9,063 nucleotides of DNA from Verrucomicrobiota bacterium. Its GTDB lineage: Bacteria; Verrucomicrobiota; Verrucomicrobiia; Opitutales; Opitutaceae. The stretch covers positions 1 to 9,063 of the forward strand of contig JAEXPL010000351.1 of assembly GCA_023446865.1 (NCBI GenBank), in the 5' to 3' direction. Position 1 is the first letter of the stretch, and the number at the start of each line of letters is the position of its first letter. The notes beneath the pieces were generated by a model. It worked only from the letters and a program-made list of their open reading frames with translations, was not told the origin of the DNA and searched no databases. Shown piece after piece: positions 1 through 6,042 of the stretch. Both the position numbers and the translations under genes were made by a program.

Positions 1-662
1 TTCAGGATGAGCGGGATGTGCGCGAACTTCGGCGGCGTGACGCCGAAGGCCTTGAAGAGCTCGACGTGCTTGCTCGTGTTCGAGAGGTGGTCCTCGCCGC
101 GGATCACGTGCGTGATCTGCATGGCGATGTCGTCGACGACGTTGACGAAGTGGAAGACCGGGTTGCCGTCGGAGCGGAAGATCACGAAGTCCTCGTCCTC
201 GGTGCGCTCGACGCGGCCGCGGATGAGGTCGTCGATGACGGCCGGGGTGTTGGCCACCTTGGTGACGGTCTTCTTGCGGTGGTCGTCGAAGACCTCCGAG
301 CGTTCCCCGAGGAGCTTGAAGTAGATGGCGCCGTCCTTCTCGTAGGTGCGGCCGGCGGCGGTCAGCTTCGCGAGGTACTCGCGGTAGACGGCGTCGCGCT
401 CGCTCTGACGGTACGGGCCGAAGTCGCCGCCCTTGCCCGGGCCCTCGTCCCAGTCCATCCCGAGCCACTTGAGGCTGTCGTAGATGACGCTGAGGAAGGC
501 CTCGCTGTTGCGCTCCTTGTCCGTGTCCTCGATGCGCAGGACAAAGGTGCCGCCGGTGTGGCGGGCGTAGAGCCAGTTGAACAGCGCGGTGCGGGCGCTG
601 CCGATGTGGAAGAACCCGGTCGGGCTGGGAGCGAAACGGACGCGGACTTTGTTCGTGGCCAT
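1..662 (-). CDS. gltX: Glutamyl-tRNA synthetase, N-terminal part (runs off left edge)
   Basis: Class I aminoacyl-tRNA synthetase that charges tRNA-Glu with glutamate using ATP in the cytoplasm. The ATG at 662-660 opens a frame of 220 codons to the window edge. Visible Rossmann-fold landmarks are APSPTG (residues 11-16), the HIGH-type signature HIGS (19-22) followed by ARTALFNW, RIEDTD (43-48), GPYRQSER (82-89), and ITHVIRGEDH (183-192). The KMSKS loop and anticodon-binding domain lie outside the window. The region after residue 100 is compact: it reads TYEKDGAIYFK and has no cysteines, where many bacterial GluRS carry a Cys-rich zinc insertion. No Shine-Dalgarno precedes the ATG; the upstream bases are pyrimidine-rich. 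A glutaminyl-tRNA synthetase is less likely because the ITHVIRGEDH block and the N-terminus match GluRS. The 3' end is missing only because the window ends. Confidence 0.97.
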   Translation of the reverse strand, partial: MATNKVRVRFAPSPTGFFHIGSARTALFNWLYARHTGGTFVLRIEDTDKERNSEAFLSVIYDSLKWLGMDWDEGPGKGGDFGPYRQSERDAVYREYLAKLTAAGRTYEKDGAIYFKLLGERSEVFDDHRKKTVTKVANTPAVIDDLIRGRVERTEDEDFVIFRSDGNPVFHFVNVVDDIAMQITHVIRGEDHLSNTSKHVELFKAFGVTPPKFAHIPLIL

Positions 663-900
663 AGGAGAAAACGTGGGCGCATGAGGCGCGAGCCCCGGGG
701 AAAAGACAAGAGCCGATCGGGCGGGTCTGTGTGCCTCCTTCACCTCGCCCGCCTCCGAACAGGAGCCCGGCGGTTGTGCTTTGGAGTCCATACCGGCGAT
801 CCCGCGGACGCCCGACAGCCGCTCCGGCACAACTCCGATTCGGCGACTTGCGGGTTGTCACCGATTCCAGGCGATGGCACTCGGTCACGACGTCCCCAAC
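663..900. promoter_or_regulatory. Divergent intergenic region between gltX and a small membrane-protein gene
   Basis: This 238-base gap must carry the start signals of two genes transcribed away from each other. I see no convincing -35/-10 pair on either strand. It contains a CCCCGGGG palindrome at 693-700 and a loose GGCGGG/CCCGCC inverted repeat around 723-760, both easily expected by chance at this base composition. In-frame upstream starts for the plus-strand gene (TTG 781, ATG 874) lie inside it. No RNA gene was recognised. Confidence 0.3.
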
Positions 901-1188
901 ATGAAGTACCTCTCGCTGATCCTGTCCGTCGCACTCTGTGCCTTCTTCATCGGCGTCCTCCGAAGCGACGGCGGCGGCCGCATGACCCCTTACGCGGGAA
1001 TGGGACGTGCGATCATGGCCCTCTTCGTCGGCGCAATCTCGGGCGTGCTGGTGCTGGTCCACGCCATAGTGATGGCGGTGAGTCTGGCCAAAGGGAACCC
1101 GCTGTCGCCAATCTACTATGCCAGCGTGGTCTTCGCCGCTATTCCCGGAATGGTTATCGGGTGGCGCGCGCTCACGAAGAGCCTGTAG
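901..1188 (+). CDS. Small three-helix membrane protein, unknown function
   Basis: A 95-residue hydrophobic protein not recognised as any named family. Three membrane segments are visible: about residues 3-20, 36-62 (long, with a histidine at 54) and 71-88. Short polar links contain RSDGGG (21-26) and AKGNP (63-67), and the tail is basic (WRALTKSL). The start at 901 is chosen because MKYLSLILSV leads directly into the first helix. An in-frame ATG at 874 would add nine polar residues, and a TTG at 781 would add forty that look non-coding. No Shine-Dalgarno is seen before 901. The gene diverges from gltX and converges on trpF, so it is probably a single-gene transcript ending near the hairpin at 1245-1278. 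The helix pattern makes a real protein likely, but the function is open. Confidence 0.72.
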   Translation: MKYLSLILSVALCAFFIGVLRSDGGGRMTPYAGMGRAIMALFVGAISGVLVLVHAIVMAVSLAKGNPLSPIYYASVVFAAIPGMVIGWRALTKSL

Positions 1189-1244
1189 GCAAGCTCCGCA
1201 GCCTCCGCAGGCGGCCGCGCCGTTGCCGCCGCTCCCCCTTCCCA

Positions 1245-1278
1245 ACCGTTTACGTTCACGACCGTGAAGGTAAACGGT
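1245..1278. terminator. Hairpin between convergent genes, likely bidirectional terminator
   Basis: ACCGTTTAC (1245-1253) is exactly complementary to GTAAACGGT (1270-1278). After one G/G mismatch (1254, 1269), TTCAC (1255-1259) pairs with GTGAA (1264-1268), leaving a GACC tetraloop. This gives 14 pairs in all. It begins 25 bases past the trpF stop on the minus strand and 57 bases past the membrane-protein stop on the plus strand. There is no T-tract on either side, so classical intrinsic termination is not proven. The arms are AT-richer than the surroundings, which makes chance pairing less likely. Confidence 0.65.
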
Positions 1279-1302
1279 CCGCGCAAACGGATCACGCCGC
1301 GC

Positions 1303-1941
1303 TCAGCGCGCGAGGGCGGCCTGCAATGCCGCCAGCTTCATGGCGTCCTTGCGGCCCGGAGCCGACTCGACGCCGCTGTTTACGTCGATCATCTCCGCCC
1401 CAGTGGCGGCGACCGCGGCGGCGGCATTCTCCGGGGAAAGGCCGCCAGCAAGGATCCAGCACTTCGCCGGATGAGTCTCGCGATAACGGCGGAACTTCGC
1501 CCAGTCACCCGTGTGGCCCGTGCCGCCGAAGCTGTCGGCGCGATAGGTGTCGAACAGCCACGTGTCGGCCAGCGCCAGCAGTTCGGGCGCGATCTCGATC
1601 TCCGGCGGCAGCTTCGGCACGAGCCAAAGTCGCGCCGCACCAACCGCGGCCGAAGCGCGGCGCGCCGCCTCCGTATCGGTCACCGGAAAATGGACTTGGA
1701 AGAACTCGAACCCCGCCGCCTGCGCCGCGCTGAGCTCGTCGACCGTCGGTGCGACCATCACCGCGACCCGCGGCAATGCCGGTAACTGCGGCCGCAGCGC
1801 CGCGAAGCGCTCCAGCGGCAGGAAGCGCGGCGACTTCGCGTAGAGGATGAATCCCAGGAAATCCGCGCCGATGCCGGCGGCCACCACGGCGTCTTCCGCC
1901 GAGGTGAGGCCGCAGACCTTGACGCGAAGGGATCCGATCAT
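1303..1941 (-). CDS. trpF: Phosphoribosylanthranilate isomerase
   Basis: Third step of tryptophan synthesis: Amadori rearrangement of N-(5'-phosphoribosyl)anthranilate to CdRP, on a cytoplasmic (beta-alpha)8 barrel. The 212 residues match the usual family length. Motifs in order: KVCGLT (8-13) with the expected general-base Cys10; GADFLGFI (25-32); FDTYRADSFGGTGHTGDW (130-147) with the expected general-acid Asp131; LAGGLSPENA (164-173); and the phosphate-binding stretch IDVNSGVES.PGRKD (185-199). The usual VQLHG strand reads FQVHF (81-85), a noticeable variant. The ATG overlaps the TGA of the upstream aminotransferase gene (ATGA), implying translational coupling. The frame stays open far upstream, but that part is a shadow of the aminotransferase gene. 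No other trp gene is in view. Confidence 0.93.
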   Translation of the reverse strand: MIGSLRVKVCGLTSAEDAVVAAGIGADFLGFILYAKSPRFLPLERFAALRPQLPALPRVAVMVAPTVDELSAAQAAGFEFFQVHFPVTDTEAARRASAAVGAARLWLVPKLPPEIEIAPELLALADTWLFDTYRADSFGGTGHTGDWAKFRRYRETHPAKCWILAGGLSPENAAAAVAATGAEMIDVNSGVESAPGRKDAMKLAALQAALAR

Positions 1942-3038
1942 CCCGGGAATGCGTTGACGGACGCGATCACGTGGTCGACCTGCGCGTCGGTGAGCTCGGG
2001 GAAGATCGGCAAGCTCACGCAGTTGGCGCAGATGCGCTCTGCCTGCGGGAACGCGCCGGGCTTGTAGCCGAGCGACGCGTAGCACGGCTGCAGGTGCAGC
2101 GGCATCGGGTAGATGAGGTCGGTGCCGATCTCGGCCTTGGTGAGGTGCTCGCGCAGCGCGTCGCGCCGCGGATGCGTGACGGTGAATTGATGGAACACCG
2201 CCTCGCCCCACTCCGGTACCTGCGGTACGGATAGGCCGGCGAGTCGCAGCCCGGCCCGGTAACGCCCGGCGATCGCGCGCCGGCGTGCCGTCCAGCGGGC
2301 GAGGTGCTTGAGCTTCACGCTGAGCGCGCCGGCCTGCAGGCCTTCCATGCGGAAGTTGCCACCGACCATGTCGTGATAATAGCGCCGGTCGGATCCGTGG
2401 ACGCGCAGAGTGCGCACGCGCTTGAGGATGTCGGCATGTTTCGAAATCACCGCCCCGCCCTCGCCGCAGCCGCCGAGGTTCTTGGTCGGGTAGAAGCTGA
2501 ACGTGCCCGCGTCGCCCATCAACCCGACGGGCCGGCCGCGGTACTGGGCGAGGTGTGCCTGCGCACAATCCTCGATCACCTTCAGGCCGCGTTCGGCGGC
2601 GAGCGCGAGGATCTCGTCCATCGGCGCCGGCTGGCCGAAGAGGTGCACGACCACGATCGCCTTGGTCTGCGGCGTGAGCGCCGCGCGAATCGTGGCGGCG
2701 GTCACGCAATAGTGCGCCGGATCGATGTCCGCAAAGACCGGACGCGCACCGATGTAGGTCGCGGTCCACGCCGAGGCGATGAAGGTGAAGGCCGGCACCA
2801 CGATGTCGTCGCCCGGCCCGAGGCCGAGGGCGAGCGCCGCGAGTTGGAGCGCGCTCGTGCCATTGTCGACGCCCACCGAGTCGCCCGCTCCGCACGCGGC
2901 GGCGAACGCCTTCTCGAATTCCTCCACATCGCGCCCGAGGCAGAAGCGATTGCCGTCGAGCGTGGCGGCCCACGCGGCGAGAATCTCGGCGCGCAGGGGC
3001 TGATGCTGAAGCGTGAGGTCGAGGAACGGAACTTTCAT
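1938..3038 (-). CDS. DegT/DnrJ/EryC1-family PLP-dependent sugar aminotransferase
   Basis: A fold-type I aminotransferase of the family that puts an amino group on keto sugars, usually nucleotide-linked, for surface glycans or natural products. It has 366 residues, typical for the family. Seen: PFLDL (4-8), VDNGTSAL (57-64) for PLP phosphate binding, PAFTFIASA (82-90), HLFGQPAPMDEI (132-143), EDCAQAH (156-162) with the Asp that contacts the PLP ring nitrogen, SFYPTKNLGG (181-190) with the Schiff-base lysine K186, GEGGA (192-196), and a C-terminal YPMPLHLQPCY (310-320). The ATG at 3038 is the natural family start. Its end overlaps trpF by four bases. It lies 120 bases downstream of a GT-C-like membrane protein on the same strand, consistent with glycan synthesis. 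The substrate sugar cannot be read from sequence alone. Confidence 0.93.
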   Translation of the reverse strand: MKVPFLDLTLQHQPLRAEILAAWAATLDGNRFCLGRDVEEFEKAFAAACGAGDSVGVDNGTSALQLAALALGLGPGDDIVVPAFTFIASAWTATYIGARPVFADIDPAHYCVTAATIRAALTPQTKAIVVVHLFGQPAPMDEILALAAERGLKVIEDCAQAHLAQYRGRPVGLMGDAGTFSFYPTKNLGGCGEGGAVISKHADILKRVRTLRVHGSDRRYYHDMVGGNFRMEGLQAGALSVKLKHLARWTARRRAIAGRYRAGLRLAGLSVPQVPEWGEAVFHQFTVTHPRRDALREHLTKAEIGTDLIYPMPLHLQPCYASLGYKPGAFPQAERICANCVSLPIFPELTDAQVDHVIASVNAFPG

Positions 3039-3086
3039 GGAGCTTCGACTAATTCAGACCGCGCCGCGGGAATCCATGCCAAAGTC

Positions 3087-3102
3087 GGCGGTGCAATCCG
3101 CC
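3087..3102. other. Short GC hairpin in the gap before the aminotransferase gene
   Basis: GGCGG (3087-3091) and CCGCC (3098-3102) form a five-pair stem around a TGCAAT loop, within the 120-base gap 3039-3158. It lies 57 bases past the stop of the membrane protein and 49 bases before the aminotransferase start, so it could attenuate or end the upstream transcript. A TTGGCA box on the minus strand (3082-3077) is a possible -35, but no matching -10 is clear. It is weak and could be chance. Confidence 0.2.
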
Positions 3103-3158
3103 ACGGAACGATCCACCGGCGACTCCTCGAACGGTACAACGTGGCCGCGCGACAACCC

Positions 3159-4763
3159 TCACGGCTGGCCTGGCGTTCCAGCCTGCCGTGGTCGCAACTC
3201 GATCTCCGGATTGAGCAGGCAGACCGAGAGGCTCCGTGCCCGATCATCCTCGGCCTCCCGCACGCCGGGAGTGTCGGAGTGCACCCGCAGCCGGAACGTC
3301 CCCGCACGCACCGGAAACGCCGGCACGCGGATCAGCGACCACGTGTTGGTCAACCGGCCCCGCCACAACTCGCCCGCGTCCGAGGAGATCACCACCTCGC
3401 GCTCGTCGAGCGCGCGCGCCTTCATCGTGACCGTGAGTTCGCCCTCGGGTTGTTCCAACCAGCAACGCCCGGCCAGGACAGCGTCCTGCTGCGTCCAGGT
3501 CCAGCGGCTCCGGCGCGAATGCTCCCGGCCGTAGCAGCCGGCCTCGGCGCGGATGATCACCTCTCCAACCGCGCTGCGATCGGTGGCCCAGTCGCCCGGG
3601 TCCGGCAGCGGTGTCATCTCCACGAGGCCGGCCGGCACTGAGAGGTTGATGAACAGCAGCCACCATGCGGCCCGCCGTCGCCGCACCGCGAGGTAGTTGC
3701 AGACCAGGAGCAGCGGCAACAGCACGCGCAGTGAGGCGCCGAACACCCCTTCCCACACCGCCTCGCCCAGCACCGCCATCAACACCAGCGACCCCGCGCC
3801 GAACCTCCACCACCGATTGTGCGGTCGCCAGTGCCAGAGCAGAAACACCGCCTGCACCGTCACCGCGAGGGTCGCGAGGGTCGAGGTGACGCCGAGCAGC
3901 GGATCGCGCCAGTCGAGCAGGTAAACCAGCTCCTCCCGCCACTCCCCCAGGAGACCGGCGCCCGGCCACGCGAAATTTCGGAGTCCGCCAGAGTGAGGGC
4001 CCACCTGCCAGCGGATGTAGAGCAGCCAAAGGAGCAGTGGCACCAGCGCCCCGATCACCCAACCCGCTTGGATCAACCACTCCCTCCTTCGTGCGCTCCA
4101 GCCCGGCAACAGCCCCCAAACACCGGCCAACATGGTCTCGCGCGTGAGCAGACTCGCCGCCAGCCAGCCGGCCATCGCGCCCTCACGCCGCCGCGCCGCC
4201 GCCCGCATCGCCAGCACGAACACGAGCAGCGCCGGCAGGTCGGTAAGCGCGTTGCGGACACTCGCGAGCATCCCGGCCGAGAACATCACGCCGGCCCACG
4301 CGCCCAGGCCGGCCCAGCTGCGCTCCGCCCGAAGCAGCGGCCACAGCACCGCGGCCAGCCCGAACCAACAGACGATATTCAGCCACGGCACGACCTTGAC
4401 CGCTCGCGCCGGGTCGCCCAGCGCGAGCACCCAGGCCGTCGCCGGAAACAGGATCCGCCTGGCCCGATACGCCAGTGAGTCGGTCGCGCCTGGCAGCGCC
4501 GGATCGCGCAGCGACGGGTCGCAGGCGATCTGCGCGTAGAACTGTCCATCGTAGCCGCCGTCGGTGTAGGCGATCGGTTGGGCTCGTACAGCGGGCATCG
4601 CGGTCGCTTCACGAGCGGCATCAATCCCCAGAAGCGCGGAGAACCGGTACACGGGGTGCCAGAACGGCGCCACGAGCGCGACGAACGCCGCCACCAGCAC
4701 CGCGCCCACCAGCCGCCGCTGCCACCGGCCGGTCCTTGTCCACCATTCGCCGAACGCGCTCAT
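3159..4763 (-). CDS. Polytopic membrane protein, GT-C glycosyltransferase-like, with C-terminal soluble domain
   Basis: A 534-residue integral membrane protein. A first helix at about residues 18-35 is followed by a polar loop containing YDGQFYAQIACDP (71-83), a motif I associate with GT-C/GT87-like membrane glycosyltransferases that use polyprenyl-linked sugars. About nine or ten more hydrophobic segments run from 104 to 381. SVRNALTDLP (168-177) and LLTRET (205-210) also recur in such proteins. From about 385 to the end there is no membrane segment; this roughly 150-residue part has alternating beta-like character with Cys410, Cys434 and Cys515 and would lie outside the membrane. The ATG at 4763 has an SD-like GGAGGG 11 bases upstream, inside a potential hairpin. 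The aminotransferase follows on the same strand. The glycosyltransferase role is inferred from topology and motif; donor and acceptor are unknown. Confidence 0.8.
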   Translation of the reverse strand: MSAFGEWWTRTGRWQRRLVGAVLVAAFVALVAPFWHPVYRFSALLGIDAAREATAMPAVRAQPIAYTDGGYDGQFYAQIACDPSLRDPALPGATDSLAYRARRILFPATAWVLALGDPARAVKVVPWLNIVCWFGLAAVLWPLLRAERSWAGLGAWAGVMFSAGMLASVRNALTDLPALLVFVLAMRAAARRREGAMAGWLAASLLTRETMLAGVWGLLPGWSARRREWLIQAGWVIGALVPLLLWLLYIRWQVGPHSGGLRNFAWPGAGLLGEWREELVYLLDWRDPLLGVTSTLATLAVTVQAVFLLWHWRPHNRWWRFGAGSLVLMAVLGEAVWEGVFGASLRVLLPLLLVCNYLAVRRRRAAWWLLFINLSVPAGLVEMTPLPDPGDWATDRSAVGEVIIRAEAGCYGREHSRRSRWTWTQQDAVLAGRCWLEQPEGELTVTMKARALDEREVVISSDAGELWRGRLTNTWSLIRVPAFPVRAGTFRLRVHSDTPGVREAEDDRARSLSVCLLNPEIELRPRQAGTPGQP

Positions 4764-4767
4764 CCGC

Positions 4768-4795
4768 CCGGAGCCCTCCGGCGCCCGGCGGGCGC
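4768..4795 (-). promoter_or_regulatory. Two adjacent hairpins covering the SD-like site of the membrane-protein gene
   Basis: CCGGA (4768-4772) pairs with TCCGG (4777-4781), and GCGCCC (4781-4786) pairs with GGGCGC (4790-4795) around a three-base loop. The two share base 4781, so they would compete or stack. In the minus-strand transcript they lie directly before the ATG at 4763 and enclose the only purine-rich GGAGGG in the leader. This could limit ribosome access, but GC-rich DNA makes such pairings common. Confidence 0.3.
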
Positions 4796-4888
4796 ATCCG
4801 CAGCGTGATCACAGGAAAGGAGCCTCATGCGCCGAGATAGGCAGGGCGCCCGCGAATCTCCAAACCTTTTTGGCACATCCGACCACCT

Positions 4889-4907
4889 CATCCGTTCACC
4901 GCGGATG
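4889..4907 (-). terminator. Candidate terminator hairpin downstream of the lipoprotein gene
   Basis: CATCCG (4889-4894) and CGGATG (4902-4907) form a perfect six-pair stem with a seven-base loop, 26 bases beyond the lipoprotein stop codon. No T-tract follows on the minus strand. The gap 4764-4933 also contains a small CCAAA/TTTGG repeat at 4860-4873 and a further CATCCG at 4876-4881. Confidence 0.35.
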
Positions 4908-4933
4908 CACCGCCGGTCGCCACTGCTCCCTTG

Positions 4934-5407
4934 TCACTGCGCCGGTGCCCCGGGAGCCGGGGTCGCCGCAGGCGCGGCGCCCTCGGGCGCAAGTGCGGGC
5001 GCGGCGGGCGGCAGCGCCTCGACCATCACCTCGCCGGACCTCGGATTGTAGATGAAGCGCTTGCCCCGCGGCGCGGCGGGAATCTTCGGCAGAAAACGCG
5101 AGGCGACGAGTTCGTCGAGGGAGGTCGGGTACCGGCCCTCGAGCACCTGGAACTGCTGCACGGCCTTGTTGAGCGTATCCAGTCCGGTCACCTCGGTCGC
5201 CTTCTTTTCGGCGTCGGAGAGGTTCCGCGCGTAGTCGGCCACCGGGCCCTTCGCCTCCGGGGCCTTCGTCGCATCGGGCGCCTTCGCGGGCGCGGTCTGG
5301 GCCGGTTTCGCCGGAGCACTGCCGGCGGGTCGCCGCTTCTCCGGGCAACCGGTCAAGACCAACGCCGCCGCCACCGTCACGCCGAGCATCCAGATACGCG
5401 ATTTCAT
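4934..5407 (-). CDS. Small lipoprotein with a pseudopilin-like segment, unknown function
   Basis: The 157-residue product starts MKSRIWMLGVTVAAALVLTG and has Cys21 in a good lipobox (LTGC), so export and lipid anchoring are expected. Residues 22-58 are a Pro/Ala/Lys-rich linker. Residues 60-130 hold the folded part: a charged helix, then LNKAVQQFQVLEGRYPTSLD (79-98), ELVASRFLPKIP (99-110) and GKRFIYNPRSGEV (115-127). This resembles the C-terminal half of GspG-type pseudopilins (helix, Y-P-T-S/T-L-D-E-L, LPK-P, short beta strands), but without the N-terminal pilin helix or prepilin cleavage site. The last 27 residues are Ala/Pro-rich. The ATG at 5407 is preferred over the GTG at 5416 because it gives a clean signal peptide. 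It diverges from the gene at 5485 with 77 bases between. No secretion or pilus gene is adjacent. Confidence 0.82.
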   Translation of the reverse strand: MKSRIWMLGVTVAAALVLTGCPEKRRPAGSAPAKPAQTAPAKAPDATKAPEAKGPVADYARNLSDAEKKATEVTGLDTLNKAVQQFQVLEGRYPTSLDELVASRFLPKIPAAPRGKRFIYNPRSGEVMVEALPPAAPALAPEGAAPAATPAPGAPAQ

Positions 5408-5484
5408 GGCTGCCACTCTGCGAAGCCGGCGCTCCGGCGCAAGCCCGCGGCGGCACCGTCGGGATTGTCATCCAAACTTAACCG

Positions 5485-6036
5485 GTGAAACTCCCCGCCA
5501 TGCCCGCCCTCCCGCCCGAACAGCGCCTGCAGCGCCTCCTGCGCCTCGCCCGGGCCGATGCGCTCTCGCTCGTCGTCGTGGCCGGCCCCGCCGCCGTGGT
5601 CTCGCTGTGTTGGCGGGAGTGGTTTGGCGCCGCCGTCGGTGCCGGCATCACCCTCTGCGGCGTGCTCGAGTGGACCGGACGCAACCGGCTCGCCCGCCGT
5701 GAACGCTCCGGTCTCACCTGGATGGTCGTCGCACAACTGGCCTGCCTCGCCTTGATTCTGTTCTACGTGCGAAGTCTCGCTCTCGCGCCCCAGACCGACC
5801 GCATCCTCGCGCTGCTGCCGGCGTTCACCCGCGAACAGCTCGACCTCACTTTCCCGGACCCGGAGGAACTGCACGCGCTGCTCGCCGCCCTGCAGCGCCT
5901 GAGCACCGCCCTCCTCGCCATCGTCGCCATCCTCTATCAGGGCGGCATGGCGCTGTATTACCTGCGGGCCCGGCCCCTCGCACTGTCCGTCTTCGCCGCA
6001 CCGCCGGTACTGGACACTCCAGCACCGCCGCTCTGA
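5485..6036 (+). CDS. Four-helix membrane protein, unknown function
   Basis: A 183-residue protein not assigned to a named family. Four hydrophobic segments are visible at about residues 27-43, 47-62, 77-96 and 139-160. A basic amphipathic stretch precedes the first (EQRLQRLLRLARAD, 12-25), and basic residues (RNRLARRER, 66-74) follow the second, suggesting cytoplasmic positions. A polar loop between helices 3 and 4 (98-138) contains FTREQLDLTFPDPEEL and is the most likely functional region. The start is uncertain: GTG at 5485 gives MKLPAMPALP, while ATG at 5500, five codons later, is equally possible. Neither has a good Shine-Dalgarno. The stop codon is five bases from the convergent stop of the STAS-like gene, and both lie in a shared hairpin. 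Confidence 0.78.
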   Translation: MKLPAMPALPPEQRLQRLLRLARADALSLVVVAGPAAVVSLCWREWFGAAVGAGITLCGVLEWTGRNRLARRERSGLTWMVVAQLACLALILFYVRSLALAPQTDRILALLPAFTREQLDLTFPDPEELHALLAALQRLSTALLAIVAILYQGGMALYYLRARPLALSVFAAPPVLDTPAPPL

Positions 6037-6042
6037 GTGTCC
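6012..6042. terminator. Hairpin spanning the convergent stop codons
   Basis: GGACACTC (6012-6019) is perfectly complementary to GAGTGTCC (6035-6042). Inside the 15-base loop, AGC (6021-6023) can pair with GCT (6030-6032), extending the structure. The right arm includes two bases of the plus-strand TGA stop (6034-6036) and the last base of the minus-strand stop (TAG, 6044-6042). The left arm is the last coding segment of the plus gene. The position suggests a compact bidirectional terminator. There is no T-tract. Confidence 0.55.

Noticed and set aside
663..900. tRNA or riboswitch upstream of gltX
   Set aside because: No cloverleaf, T-loop (GGTTCRANNC) or T-box-like element was found on either strand by eye.
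18..1733. Long plus-strand open frame crossing gltX, the small membrane gene and trpF
   Set aside because: Its first part is the reverse shadow of gltX and the rest is Arg/Pro-rich noise. Clear gene motifs occur in the other frames.
1942..2973. Upstream in-frame extension of trpF that would make a 556-residue fusion
   Set aside because: The extension lies wholly inside the aminotransferase gene in another frame and is Arg/Ala-rich low-complexity. TrpF motifs begin right after the ATG at 1941.
2304..3641. Plus-strand 445-codon open frame antisense to the aminotransferase gene
   Set aside because: It has no recognisable motif, is rich in Arg, His and Ala, and is opposite a well-supported gene. 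It is expected at this GC content.
3244..4119. Minus-strand 291-codon frame inside the membrane-protein gene
   Set aside because: It is in an alternative frame of a gene with clear membrane topology and motifs, and its own composition is Gly/Arg/Ala noise.
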